NCBI GenBank assembly: GCA_038562555.1
Contig: JBCFBK010000011.1
Coordinates: forward strand, 50,625-114,624
Direction of reading: 5' to 3'
Source of the DNA: JBCFBK01 sp038562555
GTDB taxonomy: Bacteria; Bacteroidota; Bacteroidia; Bacteroidales; Prolixibacteraceae
DNA length: 64,000 bases
The notes below the pieces were generated by a model. That model was not told where the DNA came from and searched no databases. It saw only the letters and a program-made list of their open reading frames with translations. The position numbers and the translations under genes were made by a program. Below, one piece after another: positions 50,964-59,787 of the stretch; position 1 is the first letter of the stretch, and each line of letters begins with the position of its first letter.

Positions 50964-52196
50964 TTATATTGCAGACAGATTTTCCTGCAGGTTCTCATCA
51001 ATGGCGTCCAGAAAAGCTTCCGTGGTGAGATAATTTTCTTTTTTCAAATCATTACCATGTATGATGAGCGCCAAATCTTTTGTCATTTTCCCTTGTTCAA
51101 CGGTTTTAATGCAAACTTGTTCAAGAAGATGAGCAAATTTTACGAGTTTTTCATTCTGGTCCAGCTTACCCCGAAAAGCCAATCCGCTGGTCCAGGCAAA
51201 AATGGATGCAATGGGGTTTGTCGAAGTTGGTTTTCCCTGTTGGTGCATCCTGAAATGCCGTGTTACTGTTCCGTGCGCCGCTTCGGCTTCCATGGTCCTG
51301 CCATCGGGGGTAATCAGCGTGGAGGTCATCAATCCGAGCGAACCGAAGCCCTGGGCCACTGTGTCTGATTGAACATCTCCGTCGTAGTTTTTGCAGGCCC
51401 AGACAAAACCGCCTTCCCATTTCATGGCTGCAGCCACCATATCGTCTATCAGACGGTGCTCATAAGTGATGCCGGCAGTCTTGAATTGATCGCTGAATTC
51501 TGTGTCGTAAATGCTCTGAAAAAGGTCTTTGAAGCGGCCGTCATACTGCTTCAGGATCGTGTTTTTTGTAGACAGGTAAAGGGGCCATCCTTTGTTAATT
51601 GCCTGGTTCATGCAGGCACGCGCAAATCCGATAATCGATTCATCGGTATTATACATCGCCATGGCTATGCCGTCACCCTGAAAGGTATAAACCTCAAAAT
51701 TCTGCGGTTCGCTTCCGTCTTCCGGGGTAAAGGTGATCGTTAATTTTCCCTTCCCTTTGGTGGTAAAGTCTGTTGCCCGGTACTGGTCGCCGAAAGCATG
51801 CCTGCCAATACAGATTGGTTTCTTCCATCCGGGTACCAGTCTGGGAACATTACTGATGATAATTGGCTCCCTGAAAACGGTTCCTCCAAGGATATTACGG
51901 ATGGTACCATTTGGGGATTTCCACATTTTTTTCAGTCCGAATTCTTTTACCCTTGCTTCATCGGGCGTGATTGTGGCGCATTTTATACCTACGCCGTGTT
52001 CCTGAATGGCAAGAGCTGAATCGATCGTTACCTGATCGTCCGTTTTATCTCTGTTCTCAATGCCCAGGTCATAATACTTCAGGTCAATATCCAGGTAAGG
52101 TAAAATCAGCTTCTCTTTGATAATTGACCAGATGACCCGTGTCATTTCATCACCGTCCAGTTCAACAACCGGATTTGTTACTTTTATTTTATCCAT
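50964..52196 (-). CDS. icd: NADP-dependent isocitrate dehydrogenase, eukaryotic type
   Basis: A 410-residue enzyme of the eukaryotic/cytosolic IDH family (ELDGDEMTRVIW; TITPDEARVKEF; SPNGTIRNILGGTVFREPI). The cofactor motif AAHGTVTRHFRMHQQGK keeps the Arg-His pair that binds the NADP 2'-phosphate. One nucleotide separates its stop from the next ATG, so both dehydrogenases are co-transcribed. Confidence 0.9.
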   Translation of the reverse strand: MDKIKVTNPVVELDGDEMTRVIWSIIKEKLILPYLDIDLKYYDLGIENRDKTDDQVTIDSALAIQEHGVGIKCATITPDEARVKEFGLKKMWKSPNGTIRNILGGTVFREPIIISNVPRLVPGWKKPICIGRHAFGDQYRATDFTTKGKGKLTITFTPEDGSEPQNFEVYTFQGDGIAMAMYNTDESIIGFARACMNQAINKGWPLYLSTKNTILKQYDGRFKDLFQSIYDTEFSDQFKTAGITYEHRLIDDMVAAAMKWEGGFVWACKNYDGDVQSDTVAQGFGSLGLMTSTLITPDGRTMEAEAAHGTVTRHFRMHQQGKPTSTNPIASIFAWTSGLAFRGKLDQNEKLVKFAHLLEQVCIKTVEQGKMTKDLALIIHGNDLKKENYLTTEAFLDAIDENLQENLSAI

Positions 52197-52210
52197 GTTT
52201 TCCGGATGAT

Positions 52211-54478
52211 TTATTGAAAATTATTTTGTTTTTTGATCAGGTTTAAAGCGGAACCGGCCCTGAACCACTCGATTTGTTGCTGATTGTAAGAATGGTTTAG
52301 TATCATTATTTCGCGAACTCCGTCCCGGTGTACTATTTCCAGATGCAGGGGCATGCCGGGAGTGAAACTGACCAGGTCTGTGAAGTTTAAAATATCGTCT
52401 TCCTGTATCTTTTCGTAGTCCTCCTCCCTGGCAAAGGTGAGCGCCAGCATCCCCTGTTTCTTGAGGTTGGTTTCGTGGATCCGGGCAAATGATTTGACGA
52501 TCACGGCGCTGATACCCAGATGGCGTGGCTCCATAGCCGCGTGTTCCCGGGAAGAACCTTCTCCGTAGTTATGGTCACCGACAACTACCGCCGGAATGCC
52601 CGCTTTTTTGTATGCGCGTTGTACTTTGGGAACCTCACCATATTCTCCGCTAAGGAAGTTTTTGACCAGATTGGTCTTTCCGTTAAAGGCATTGACGGCG
52701 CCAATAAGGAGGTTGTTCGAGATATTGTCAAGATGTCCCCGGTATCTGAGCCAGGGTCCGGCCATCGAAATGTGGTCGGTTGTGCACTTTCCTGCTGTTT
52801 TGATCAATATCCGTGCTCCGATGATGTTCCGGCCGTCCCATTCAGGAAAGGCCTCAAGCAATTGCAGGCGTTGAGAATCGGCAGCGACGGAAACCTGAAC
52901 AGCAGAGCCGTCTGTTGCAGGAGCCTGGTATCCGGCGTCTTCGACCGCAAAGCCATTAGCCGGCAGTTCCTCGCCGGAAGGAGGGGTGAGCATCACTCTT
53001 TCACCATCTTCATTCAACAGAAAATCGGTCATCGGGTTGAACGTTAAATCGCCGGCAATGGCCAGTGCTGTCACCATTTCCGGCGAACCCACAAATGCAT
53101 GGGTATTCGGATTGCCATCCGCACGTTTTGAAAAATTCCGGTTGAAGGAATGAACGATTGTATTTTTTTCCCCTTTTTCCGCCCCCTCGCGATTCCATTG
53201 ACCGATGCAGGGGCCACAGGCATTAGCAAAAACACTCGCTCCTATTTTTTCAAAAATATCGATAAAGCCGTCACGTTCAATGGTAAACCGGACCTGCTCT
53301 GACCCTGGCGTGATCGTGAACTTTGATTTTGTTTTGAGTTTTTTGTCCACCGCTTGTTGTGCCAGTGAGGCGGCCCTTGAAATGTCCTCATAAGACGAGT
53401 TGGTACAGGACCCGATCAGACCGACCTCGATCCGGGCAGGCCATCCGTTTTTTGTTACCTCTTCAGTCATTTTTGAAATCGGTGTAGCACGGTCGGGAGT
53501 AAAGGGACCATTTAAATGCGGTTCCAGTTCGTTGAGGTTGATCTCAATGAGCTGATCAAAATAGTTGCCGGGCGAGGCGTATACCTCAGGATCGGCCGTG
53601 AGTTCTTCCCGGATACCGTTGGCGAGTACAGCTACCTTTGCACGACCGGTAGCCCGTAAATACCGTTCCATCGAATCGTCGTACCCGAAGGTTGAGGTAG
53701 TTGCGCCAACTTCTGCACCCATATTGCAGATGGTCGCTTTTCCTGTTGCCGACAGCGATTTTGCGCCTTCTCCGAAGTATTCAATAATATAACCTGTTCC
53801 GCCCTTGACCGTCAGCAGTCCTGACACTTTCAGAATAATATCTTTAGCCGCCGTCCAGCCGCTAAGTTTTCCGGTCAGCCTGACACCTATCAATTTGGGA
53901 AATTTCAGTTCCCAGGCCATGCCCGCCATCACATCAACGGCATCGGCGCCACCTACGCCAATGGCAATCATCCCGAGTCCGCCGGCATTTACTGTATGTG
54001 AGTCGGTCCCGATCATCATTCCTCCCGGAAATGCGTAATTTTCAAGGACAACCTGATGAATGATCCCCGCCCCCGGTTTCCAGAAACCGATCCCGTATTT
54101 GTTGGAAACCGATTCAAGGAAGTCAAAAACCTCTTTGTTGTTTTGAAGTGCGAATTGCAGGTCGGTGCGTCCCCCCGTGCTGGCCTGTATGAGATGATCA
54201 CAATGGACCGTTGAAGGGACTGCCGTCGTGGATTTCCCCGCATTCATAAACTGAAGCAACGCCATCTGGGCCGTAGCGTCCTGCATCGCTACCCGGTCGG
54301 GTGCAAAATCAACGTAGTCAGCACCTCGTTTAAAATGCCGGATTTTTTCAGGTGCATAAAGATGGGCATAAAGAATTTTTTCAGATAACGTGAGTGGTCT
54401 CCCAATCACCTCACGGGCCTTGCGCACCCGGTCACCAAAGGTTTCGTAGGTTTTTTCTATTAAGTTCAGATCAAACAT
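52211..54478 (-). CDS. acn: aconitate hydratase
   Basis: A 755-residue aconitase of the mitochondrial-like type. The [4Fe-4S] cysteines lie in GSCTNSSYED and NACGPCIGQW, and DHNYGEGSSREHAA is in the C-terminal swivel domain. First gene of the oxidative TCA operon. Confidence 0.9.
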   Translation of the reverse strand: MFDLNLIEKTYETFGDRVRKAREVIGRPLTLSEKILYAHLYAPEKIRHFKRGADYVDFAPDRVAMQDATAQMALLQFMNAGKSTTAVPSTVHCDHLIQASTGGRTDLQFALQNNKEVFDFLESVSNKYGIGFWKPGAGIIHQVVLENYAFPGGMMIGTDSHTVNAGGLGMIAIGVGGADAVDVMAGMAWELKFPKLIGVRLTGKLSGWTAAKDIILKVSGLLTVKGGTGYIIEYFGEGAKSLSATGKATICNMGAEVGATTSTFGYDDSMERYLRATGRAKVAVLANGIREELTADPEVYASPGNYFDQLIEINLNELEPHLNGPFTPDRATPISKMTEEVTKNGWPARIEVGLIGSCTNSSYEDISRAASLAQQAVDKKLKTKSKFTITPGSEQVRFTIERDGFIDIFEKIGASVFANACGPCIGQWNREGAEKGEKNTIVHSFNRNFSKRADGNPNTHAFVGSPEMVTALAIAGDLTFNPMTDFLLNEDGERVMLTPPSGEELPANGFAVEDAGYQAPATDGSAVQVSVAADSQRLQLLEAFPEWDGRNIIGARILIKTAGKCTTDHISMAGPWLRYRGHLDNISNNLLIGAVNAFNGKTNLVKNFLSGEYGEVPKVQRAYKKAGIPAVVVGDHNYGEGSSREHAAMEPRHLGISAVIVKSFARIHETNLKKQGMLALTFAREEDYEKIQEDDILNFTDLVSFTPGMPLHLEIVHRDGVREIMILNHSYNQQQIEWFRAGSALNLIKKQNNFQ

Positions 54479-54682
54479 ATGTATGGTTTTTTAACACGAT
54501 CTTAAGCGTTATTATTTCACCCACTTTAACAAAAACAGTTGCTAAAGGTTTCCGGAGAGAGCTTCAAGATATCAAAAAAACTTTTGTCCGTATCGCTTTT
54601 CCCGTTTATAAGAGGAAAAGTTATTAAATAGTTAAATAGTTATATGAATGGAATTGTTGACAGAAGACAGAAAAGTCCGGCA

Positions 54683-55228
54683 TCAGTAGATGATCGGCTT
54701 GCGGAAGAACGAAAAGTGGACGCTGCCATAGTTTCTGATTTCTTCCCATTCAGGGAGCGAGGAAAAATCATAAATTTTTGAGTGTTCAAGAATAAATATT
54801 CCACCGGGGAGCAGAATATTCCCGGTGAGCACCTTCCCGGGAACTTCTTTAAACTGAGGGTGGTTGAAGGGGGGATCGGCGAAAACAAGATCAAAAGATT
54901 GATTGGTTTGTTCGATAAACCGGAAAGCGTTGGCTTTTATCGCTTTAATATTTTTCTCGCCGAGTTTTTCAATGATTTGTCTGATGAAACTAAAATGATG
55001 AAAATCCAATTCCACTGAAGTAATGTCGCGGCAACCCCGTGAGGCAAATTCAAATGAGATACTTCCGGTTCCTGAAAAGAGGTCAAGCACTTTTATGTGT
55101 TCGAAGTCAACCCGGTTTTGGAGGATGTTAAACAGGTTTTCCTTAGCCATATCGGTCGTTGGCCGGGCATTAAATTTTTTACCCGGGCTAAAGTGTCTGC
55201 CTTTATAGGTTCCCCCAACTATCCGCAT
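54683..55228 (-). CDS. rsmD: 16S rRNA (guanine(966)-N(2))-methyltransferase
   Basis: A 181-residue RsmD. MRIVGGTYKGRHF and RPTTDMAKENLFNIL start the protein, LDLFSGTGSISFE is motif I and FADPPFNHPQF is motif IV. It modifies small-subunit rRNA. It is 4 nt downstream of the DUF3822 gene. Confidence 0.9.
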   Translation of the reverse strand: MRIVGGTYKGRHFSPGKKFNARPTTDMAKENLFNILQNRVDFEHIKVLDLFSGTGSISFEFASRGCRDITSVELDFHHFSFIRQIIEKLGEKNIKAIKANAFRFIEQTNQSFDLVFADPPFNHPQFKEVPGKVLTGNILLPGGIFILEHSKIYDFSSLPEWEEIRNYGSVHFSFFRKPIIY

Positions 55229-55232
55229 AAGG

Positions 55233-56063
55233 TTAAAATTTGTAAGAAAAGCTATTGAACAGATTGGTAAACCGGGCGTCAGGCAATTGCCTCAACAGAT
55301 CACTGTACCGGACGTGAGGATTAGCTTTCGCGATTTCCACGTGTTCAAAATACTGCCTTAAACGATGATAAATGGATTCATGTCGGTTCACCATACCATC
55401 CAGGATGATTAAATCCGGCTTCAGGTTCATATTTTGCGCTGTACCCAGGATATAGTAAAGCATGTCGTTTTCACCTTCATAATAAAAAGAGTTATAGAAG
55501 TTGGTTTGATCGTGCAGTGTCTGAATGACCAGATTTTTTCTCAGAACTTTCACTCTTATCGCTGTTTTTTCTTCCGGGCATCCGAGGCCGGAAAGAACAA
55601 GGTCGCTCTGCATAAACGCACCGGCGTGTCTTTCTTCTAAAAGACTGTGAACGGTCCGGTCAACCTCAAACACTGCCCATGATCCCATACCGGGCAAAAA
55701 TGAACAAAGAATTTTGCTGTTCCTGGCGGGGGCAAGCGTCAACCGGTAAAAATCTTCTGCCAGTTCAGGGCTGAAAACAGCAATAGGTACCAGTGTTGTC
55801 TTGTCGGGCGCTGAGAAAAAGATCCGGGTTTCCTTATATGGAAATGTCAGCAAGTCAACTTCATTATAGATTGTGCTGATTTTCTTCAGATGAAAGCCGG
55901 GCTCGGTGGTAAAGGTGTCCTGATGGTAAAGACAGATTATTTTGTTGCTGACAGCGTCCAGGATAGAAAAAGAAAATCCATCCAGGCTAACCTGGATGGA
56001 CAGGATATATTCGTTTATGAAATTTAAATCAAAACTTTCATCGACAAGTGACAGCCGTTGCAT
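55233..56063 (-). CDS. DUF3822 family protein
   Basis: A 276-residue Bacteroidetes protein of the DUF3822 family, usually adjacent to rsmD as here. It has an actin/hexokinase-like feel in its two halves, but its function is unknown. A perfect 10-bp inverted repeat with a 4-nt loop (55977-56000) lies near its 5' end. Confidence 0.75.
   Translation of the reverse strand: MQRLSLVDESFDLNFINEYILSIQVSLDGFSFSILDAVSNKIICLYHQDTFTTEPGFHLKKISTIYNEVDLLTFPYKETRIFFSAPDKTTLVPIAVFSPELAEDFYRLTLAPARNSKILCSFLPGMGSWAVFEVDRTVHSLLEERHAGAFMQSDLVLSGLGCPEEKTAIRVKVLRKNLVIQTLHDQTNFYNSFYYEGENDMLYYILGTAQNMNLKPDLIILDGMVNRHESIYHRLRQYFEHVEIAKANPHVRYSDLLRQLPDARFTNLFNSFSYKF
55977..56000 (-). repeat. intragenic hairpin near start of DUF3822 gene
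   Basis: TCCATCCAGG and CCTGGATGGA with a 4-nt loop: 10 perfect base pairs, 63-87 nt after the ATG on the coding strand. Confidence 0.8.
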
Positions 56064-56071
56064 AAACCCGT

Positions 56072-56704
56072 TTATTCCCAGTTACCCGCATTGTTGTTTG
56101 CATCTTCAAGCGAACCAACTTTAAGTCCGGGATATTTCTGATTCGTACGTCTTTGGTCATTCAGGTTGATGACCATCTGCCGGTCAAGGTCTCTAAGAAT
56201 GGTGTTATTATGAGCTTTGGCTTCAAAAACGGGGACTTTAATCCCTGAACCTGTCGCTATAACAGTTGCTCCTAAATGAAACTCAGCGATTGTATCCGGA
56301 ACCGGTACATACTTCAGCTTATCAATAGGATAGGATTTACCAAAGAGGGAGTCCATCACGCTTACCCGAATGGTATCACGGATAATCTTACCTTGCCTGA
56401 TGGCCATTTTCTCGTTCATTCCGGCCTCGATCATGCTGTCGGTTAACATTCCGATCCGGCGAATCAGCCTGAGAGAATCGTGCCTGACGAAATTAATCAG
56501 TGTATCCCAGTTGCCGGTGTATCGTCCGTAGACGTCTTTGTAGGCGGCTTCTGCCTTCCGGATATCTTTCAGCTTCTGAATAGTAGCATTATATCGGGCT
56601 TCTTTAGCTTTTTCAAACTCAATCGGGTTTTCAATGCTTTTGAAAATCAAGAATCCGAATATAACTGCTATAGCTATTAACACGACCTGAATTACTGTCT
56701 TCAT
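56072..56704 (-). CDS. membrane-anchored hypothetical protein
   Basis: A 210-residue protein with an N-terminal transmembrane anchor (residues about 4-22) and a helical then mixed extracytoplasmic domain. A conserved Bacteroidetes protein by impression; function unknown. It ends 8 nt before the DUF3822 gene, suggesting one operon. Confidence 0.7.
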   Translation of the reverse strand: MKTVIQVVLIAIAVIFGFLIFKSIENPIEFEKAKEARYNATIQKLKDIRKAEAAYKDVYGRYTGNWDTLINFVRHDSLRLIRRIGMLTDSMIEAGMNEKMAIRQGKIIRDTIRVSVMDSLFGKSYPIDKLKYVPVPDTIAEFHLGATVIATGSGIKVPVFEAKAHNNTILRDLDRQMVINLNDQRRTNQKYPGLKVGSLEDANNNAGNWE

Positions 56705-57015
56705 CTTCGATATTTTAGAAATTAAATTTTGTTTGCCTGCAAATTTAAAAAAGAAAATTAATTTTTACGGCGTTTATAAATAATTTTTAAGGGCATTCAA
56801 CCCTGCCGTTATGCCCGAAATTCAAATTATATTTTAATGAACGTACCGGTTGAAGCTTTTATTTTTCATCGGGCCGATTGCATTTTTTGATACGCCGCCA
56901 GCTGACTAAAGTTAAGTATCCTTTATTGATCGCTCACGGCACGGTTCGGTGATTTTACAGGAGGAGAACACCATGGACATGGTCGTTTCACTGAAATATT
57001 CTAACTTCGCCGATC
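56705..57015. other. intergenic region between divergent genes
   Basis: About 310 bp, AT-rich near 56,730-56,790. A TAAATTTG -7 box for the minus-strand operon is visible without a -33 partner. No gene or strong repeat seen. Confidence 0.5.
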
Positions 57016-58443
57016 ATGTTAACAAGTCACATCCAAAGCCAATTGATCCGGAACCTGGGATTCACCCCGACACCGGGACAACGAGAGCTGTCGGAAAAAC
57101 TTGCTGCATTCGTATGCAATGACGACAGGGATTCGGTATTCATATTGAAAGGATATGCCGGGACAGGGAAGACGAGTATGTTACGGGCATTGGTCAGGAC
57201 ACTTGAAGCATTTCAATTCCGCACGGTACTGCTTGCACCTACCGGTCGCGCTGCTAAAGTACTGGCATCGTATGCCGGGAAGAGCGCGTTTACAATTCAT
57301 AAATGGATCTATCGGCAGCAGTCATCTTCAGATGGATTGGGTAAGTTCTCGCTGAATAAGAATCTGTTGAAAGACTGTTTTTTCGTCGTAGACGAGGCTT
57401 CAATGATTTCAAATGAATCGGGCGACGGATCTGTGTTCGGGACCGGCCGGTTGCTTGACGATCTTTATGAATACGTATATAGCGGGCAGCATTGCAGACT
57501 GATCGTTGTGGGTGATACTGCCCAACTGCCGCCCGTGGGAATGGAAATCAGTCCGGCGTTGGACCAGGCCGAACTGGAAATGTACGGATTGCAGACGACA
57601 GAGCATGAACTGAAAGAAGTAGTCCGGCAGGAACAGGATTCAGGCATTTTGTTTAATGCCACACGGATCCGCGAACTTTTGTACGATTTTCAGGACGATC
57701 AGTCTTATTTTCCCGTCACCGTGAAGGGGTACAAGGATATTATGCGTCTGGGCGGAGAGGATCTGATCGGAAAAATCAGCGACTGTTATGATCGTTTTGG
57801 AGAGCAGCAGACGATGGTCATCACACGTTCAAACAAACGGGCAAACAAATTCAATCAGGGAATACGGTCTGCAATTTTGTATAAGGATTCGGAAATTACT
57901 GTTGGTGATTTATTAATGGTTGTCAGGAATAATTATTTCTGGAAGCCGGATGATGAGAAGGTCGGTTTTATCGCGAATGGCGACATTGTACGCATAACTG
58001 CCATTCATCGGTATGAGGAACTTTATGGTTTCCGGTTTGCAGACGTTAGCGTTCAGTTTATTGACTACGATAATCTGGAACTCGGTTGCAAAATAATCCT
58101 CGATACGCTTTCCATCGAATCGGCAAGTTTGACCAGAGAGGAGAATCTGCGGCTGTTCCATGCTGTTGCGGAGGACTACCAGGACATCCGTATTAAGAAA
58201 AAGCGCTGGGAGAAAATCCGTGAAAATCCGCATTTCAATGCCTTACAGGTCAAGTTTGCTTATGCAGTCACTTGCCACAAAGCACAGGGTGGACAGTGGG
58301 ATGCCGTATTTGTTGACCAGGGATATCTGCTTGAAGATATGATTAACCGCGAATATTTACGATGGCTGTATACGGCGTTCACCCGTCCGGTAAAAGAGTT
58401 GTATCTGGTAAATTTTAATAAAGAGTTTTTTGAAGAAGAGTGA
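57016..58443 (+). CDS. RecD-like / AAA DNA helicase
   Basis: A 475-residue superfamily-1 helicase. Walker A GYAGTGKT is at residues 46-53, Walker B FVVDEASMIS, GDTAQLPPVG is motif III, and the C-terminal UvrD-like lobe has TCHKAQGGQWDAVFV and LYTAFTRPVKELYLV. Exonuclease-V-like, but smaller than RecD2. Confidence 0.85.
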   Translation: MLTSHIQSQLIRNLGFTPTPGQRELSEKLAAFVCNDDRDSVFILKGYAGTGKTSMLRALVRTLEAFQFRTVLLAPTGRAAKVLASYAGKSAFTIHKWIYRQQSSSDGLGKFSLNKNLLKDCFFVVDEASMISNESGDGSVFGTGRLLDDLYEYVYSGQHCRLIVVGDTAQLPPVGMEISPALDQAELEMYGLQTTEHELKEVVRQEQDSGILFNATRIRELLYDFQDDQSYFPVTVKGYKDIMRLGGEDLIGKISDCYDRFGEQQTMVITRSNKRANKFNQGIRSAILYKDSEITVGDLLMVVRNNYFWKPDDEKVGFIANGDIVRITAIHRYEELYGFRFADVSVQFIDYDNLELGCKIILDTLSIESASLTREENLRLFHAVAEDYQDIRIKKKRWEKIRENPHFNALQVKFAYAVTCHKAQGGQWDAVFVDQGYLLEDMINREYLRWLYTAFTRPVKELYLVNFNKEFFEEE

Positions 58444-58460
58444 AGGGAGGAACCGGGCTA

Positions 58461-59384
58461 CTATTCAATATTATACACCTCGTTGTCGCTGACGGCATAT
58501 GTTTCGGGAAAGATGCTTCGCGCTTCCGCAAGAAGCACATCAATCGTTTTATAGCGGCCGGAGAAATGGCCGATCAGCAGTTTTTTTGCATTTGCAAGCC
58601 TCGCAATGCGGGCCGCCTGCATGCCGGTGGCGTGGAAGGTTTCAGCGGCAACAAGCTTTTCTGATTCAGCAAACGTAGCTTCGTGATAAAGGAGATCGAC
58701 ATTTTCAACAGCCTGTACCGTTTTTTCCGAATAAGCCGTATCGGAACAATAGGCATATGACCGTGATTTTCTGGGTGGTGTAACCAGGCGGCTGTTGCTG
58801 ATAATTTCCCCGCTTTCGGAAATAAAATCTTCACCGGTTTTGATCCGTTTCAGATCACTGACCGGAATCCGGTATTTTTTAATCTGCTCCTTTATCAGGT
58901 TCGGAGGCAAAGGTTTTTCGTCAAAGCGGAATCCGCAGCAGGGAACCCTGTGTTTCAACGGGAAGGATGAAATTTTCAGTTTGTCGTCTTCGTAAATAAG
59001 CTGCGTCTTCTTAAAATTGAGCGGATGAAACACTATTTTAAAGCCAGGGTCGCCCATTTCAAGAAAATCGAGCTGAAAGCGGGTATATCGCTGTAATTCG
59101 GAATGAGCAAAAATATGCAGGTCGTTTCTTCTTCCGAGTAAAACCTGAGAGGAAAGAAGGCCGATAAGCCCGAAGAAATGGTCACCATGCAAATGTGAAA
59201 TAAACACATGCCCGATCCGGGAAAAATTGATCTTATTTTTCCGGATCTGGTTCTGGGTTCCTTCTCCGCAGTCGATCAAAAAAGACCGCCCAGGCACATG
59301 GAGTGCCTGGGCGGTTGGATATCTTTGAGAAGTAGGTGTAGCAGAGCTACTTCCAAGGATTGTTAACTGAAATGGCATTTGCAT
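58461..59384 (-). CDS. rnz: ribonuclease Z
   Basis: A 307-residue metallo-beta-lactamase nuclease. HLHGDH (H64, H66, D68, H69), LLYHEATF and IGHFSGRY are the zinc and substrate motifs. It processes tRNA 3' ends, important here as CCA is not encoded by tRNA-Arg. A 13-bp perfect hairpin lies in its 5' coding part (59285-59315). Confidence 0.9.
   Translation of the reverse strand: MQMPFQLTILGSSSATPTSQRYPTAQALHVPGRSFLIDCGEGTQNQIRKNKINFSRIGHVFISHLHGDHFFGLIGLLSSQVLLGRRNDLHIFAHSELQRYTRFQLDFLEMGDPGFKIVFHPLNFKKTQLIYEDDKLKISSFPLKHRVPCCGFRFDEKPLPPNLIKEQIKKYRIPVSDLKRIKTGEDFISESGEIISNSRLVTPPRKSRSYAYCSDTAYSEKTVQAVENVDLLYHEATFAESEKLVAAETFHATGMQAARIARLANAKKLLIGHFSGRYKTIDVLLAEARSIFPETYAVSDNEVYNIE
59285..59315 (-). 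repeat. 13-bp perfect hairpin inside rnz
   Basis: ACCGCCCAGGCAC and GTGCCTGGGCGGT with a 5-nt loop, GC-rich, 70-100 nt after the rnz start on the coding strand. It should be a very stable mRNA fold. Confidence 0.85.
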
Positions 59385-59394
59385 GGAAGCGGAT

Positions 59395-59748
59395 TTATAA
59401 TTTTCCCTTCTGTTCCAGCAATTGCTCTGCTTCTTCCACTGTTTTCGTAATGAGTAAAACAGTATGAAGCATGGAGAGATGGATTAATTCTTCAACACCA
59501 GGCTGTAAACCACACAGGATAAAAGTACCGATCGCATCTTCACACAAACGGTTGGCAACCAGAATAGCGCTCAGTCCCGACGAGTCGACGTAACTGCACT
59601 GACTCAAATCGAGGATGATGTTTTTCTCGTCTTCATTTCCAAGCAGCACCAACTCTGATTTTAGAGCAGGCGCATTGTTTGTATCAAGTTTGCCATTGAG
59701 TACCTTAACGACTGAATGACCTTTCTTTTTGATGATGTTAAAATCCAT
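59395..59748 (-). CDS. STAS-domain anti-sigma-factor antagonist-like protein
   Basis: A 117-residue STAS protein. DSSGL (residues 55-59), in the SYVDSSGLSAIL loop, carries the serine normally phosphorylated in SpoIIAA-like regulators. It is 10 nt from the rnz start, so co-transcribed. No partner kinase in the window. Confidence 0.85.
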   Translation of the reverse strand: MDFNIIKKKGHSVVKVLNGKLDTNNAPALKSELVLLGNEDEKNIILDLSQCSYVDSSGLSAILVANRLCEDAIGTFILCGLQPGVEELIHLSMLHTVLLITKTVEEAEQLLEQKGKL

Positions 59749-59787
59749 GAATGAAAGTTACGAAATTCTGATTAACCGGCAACCGGT

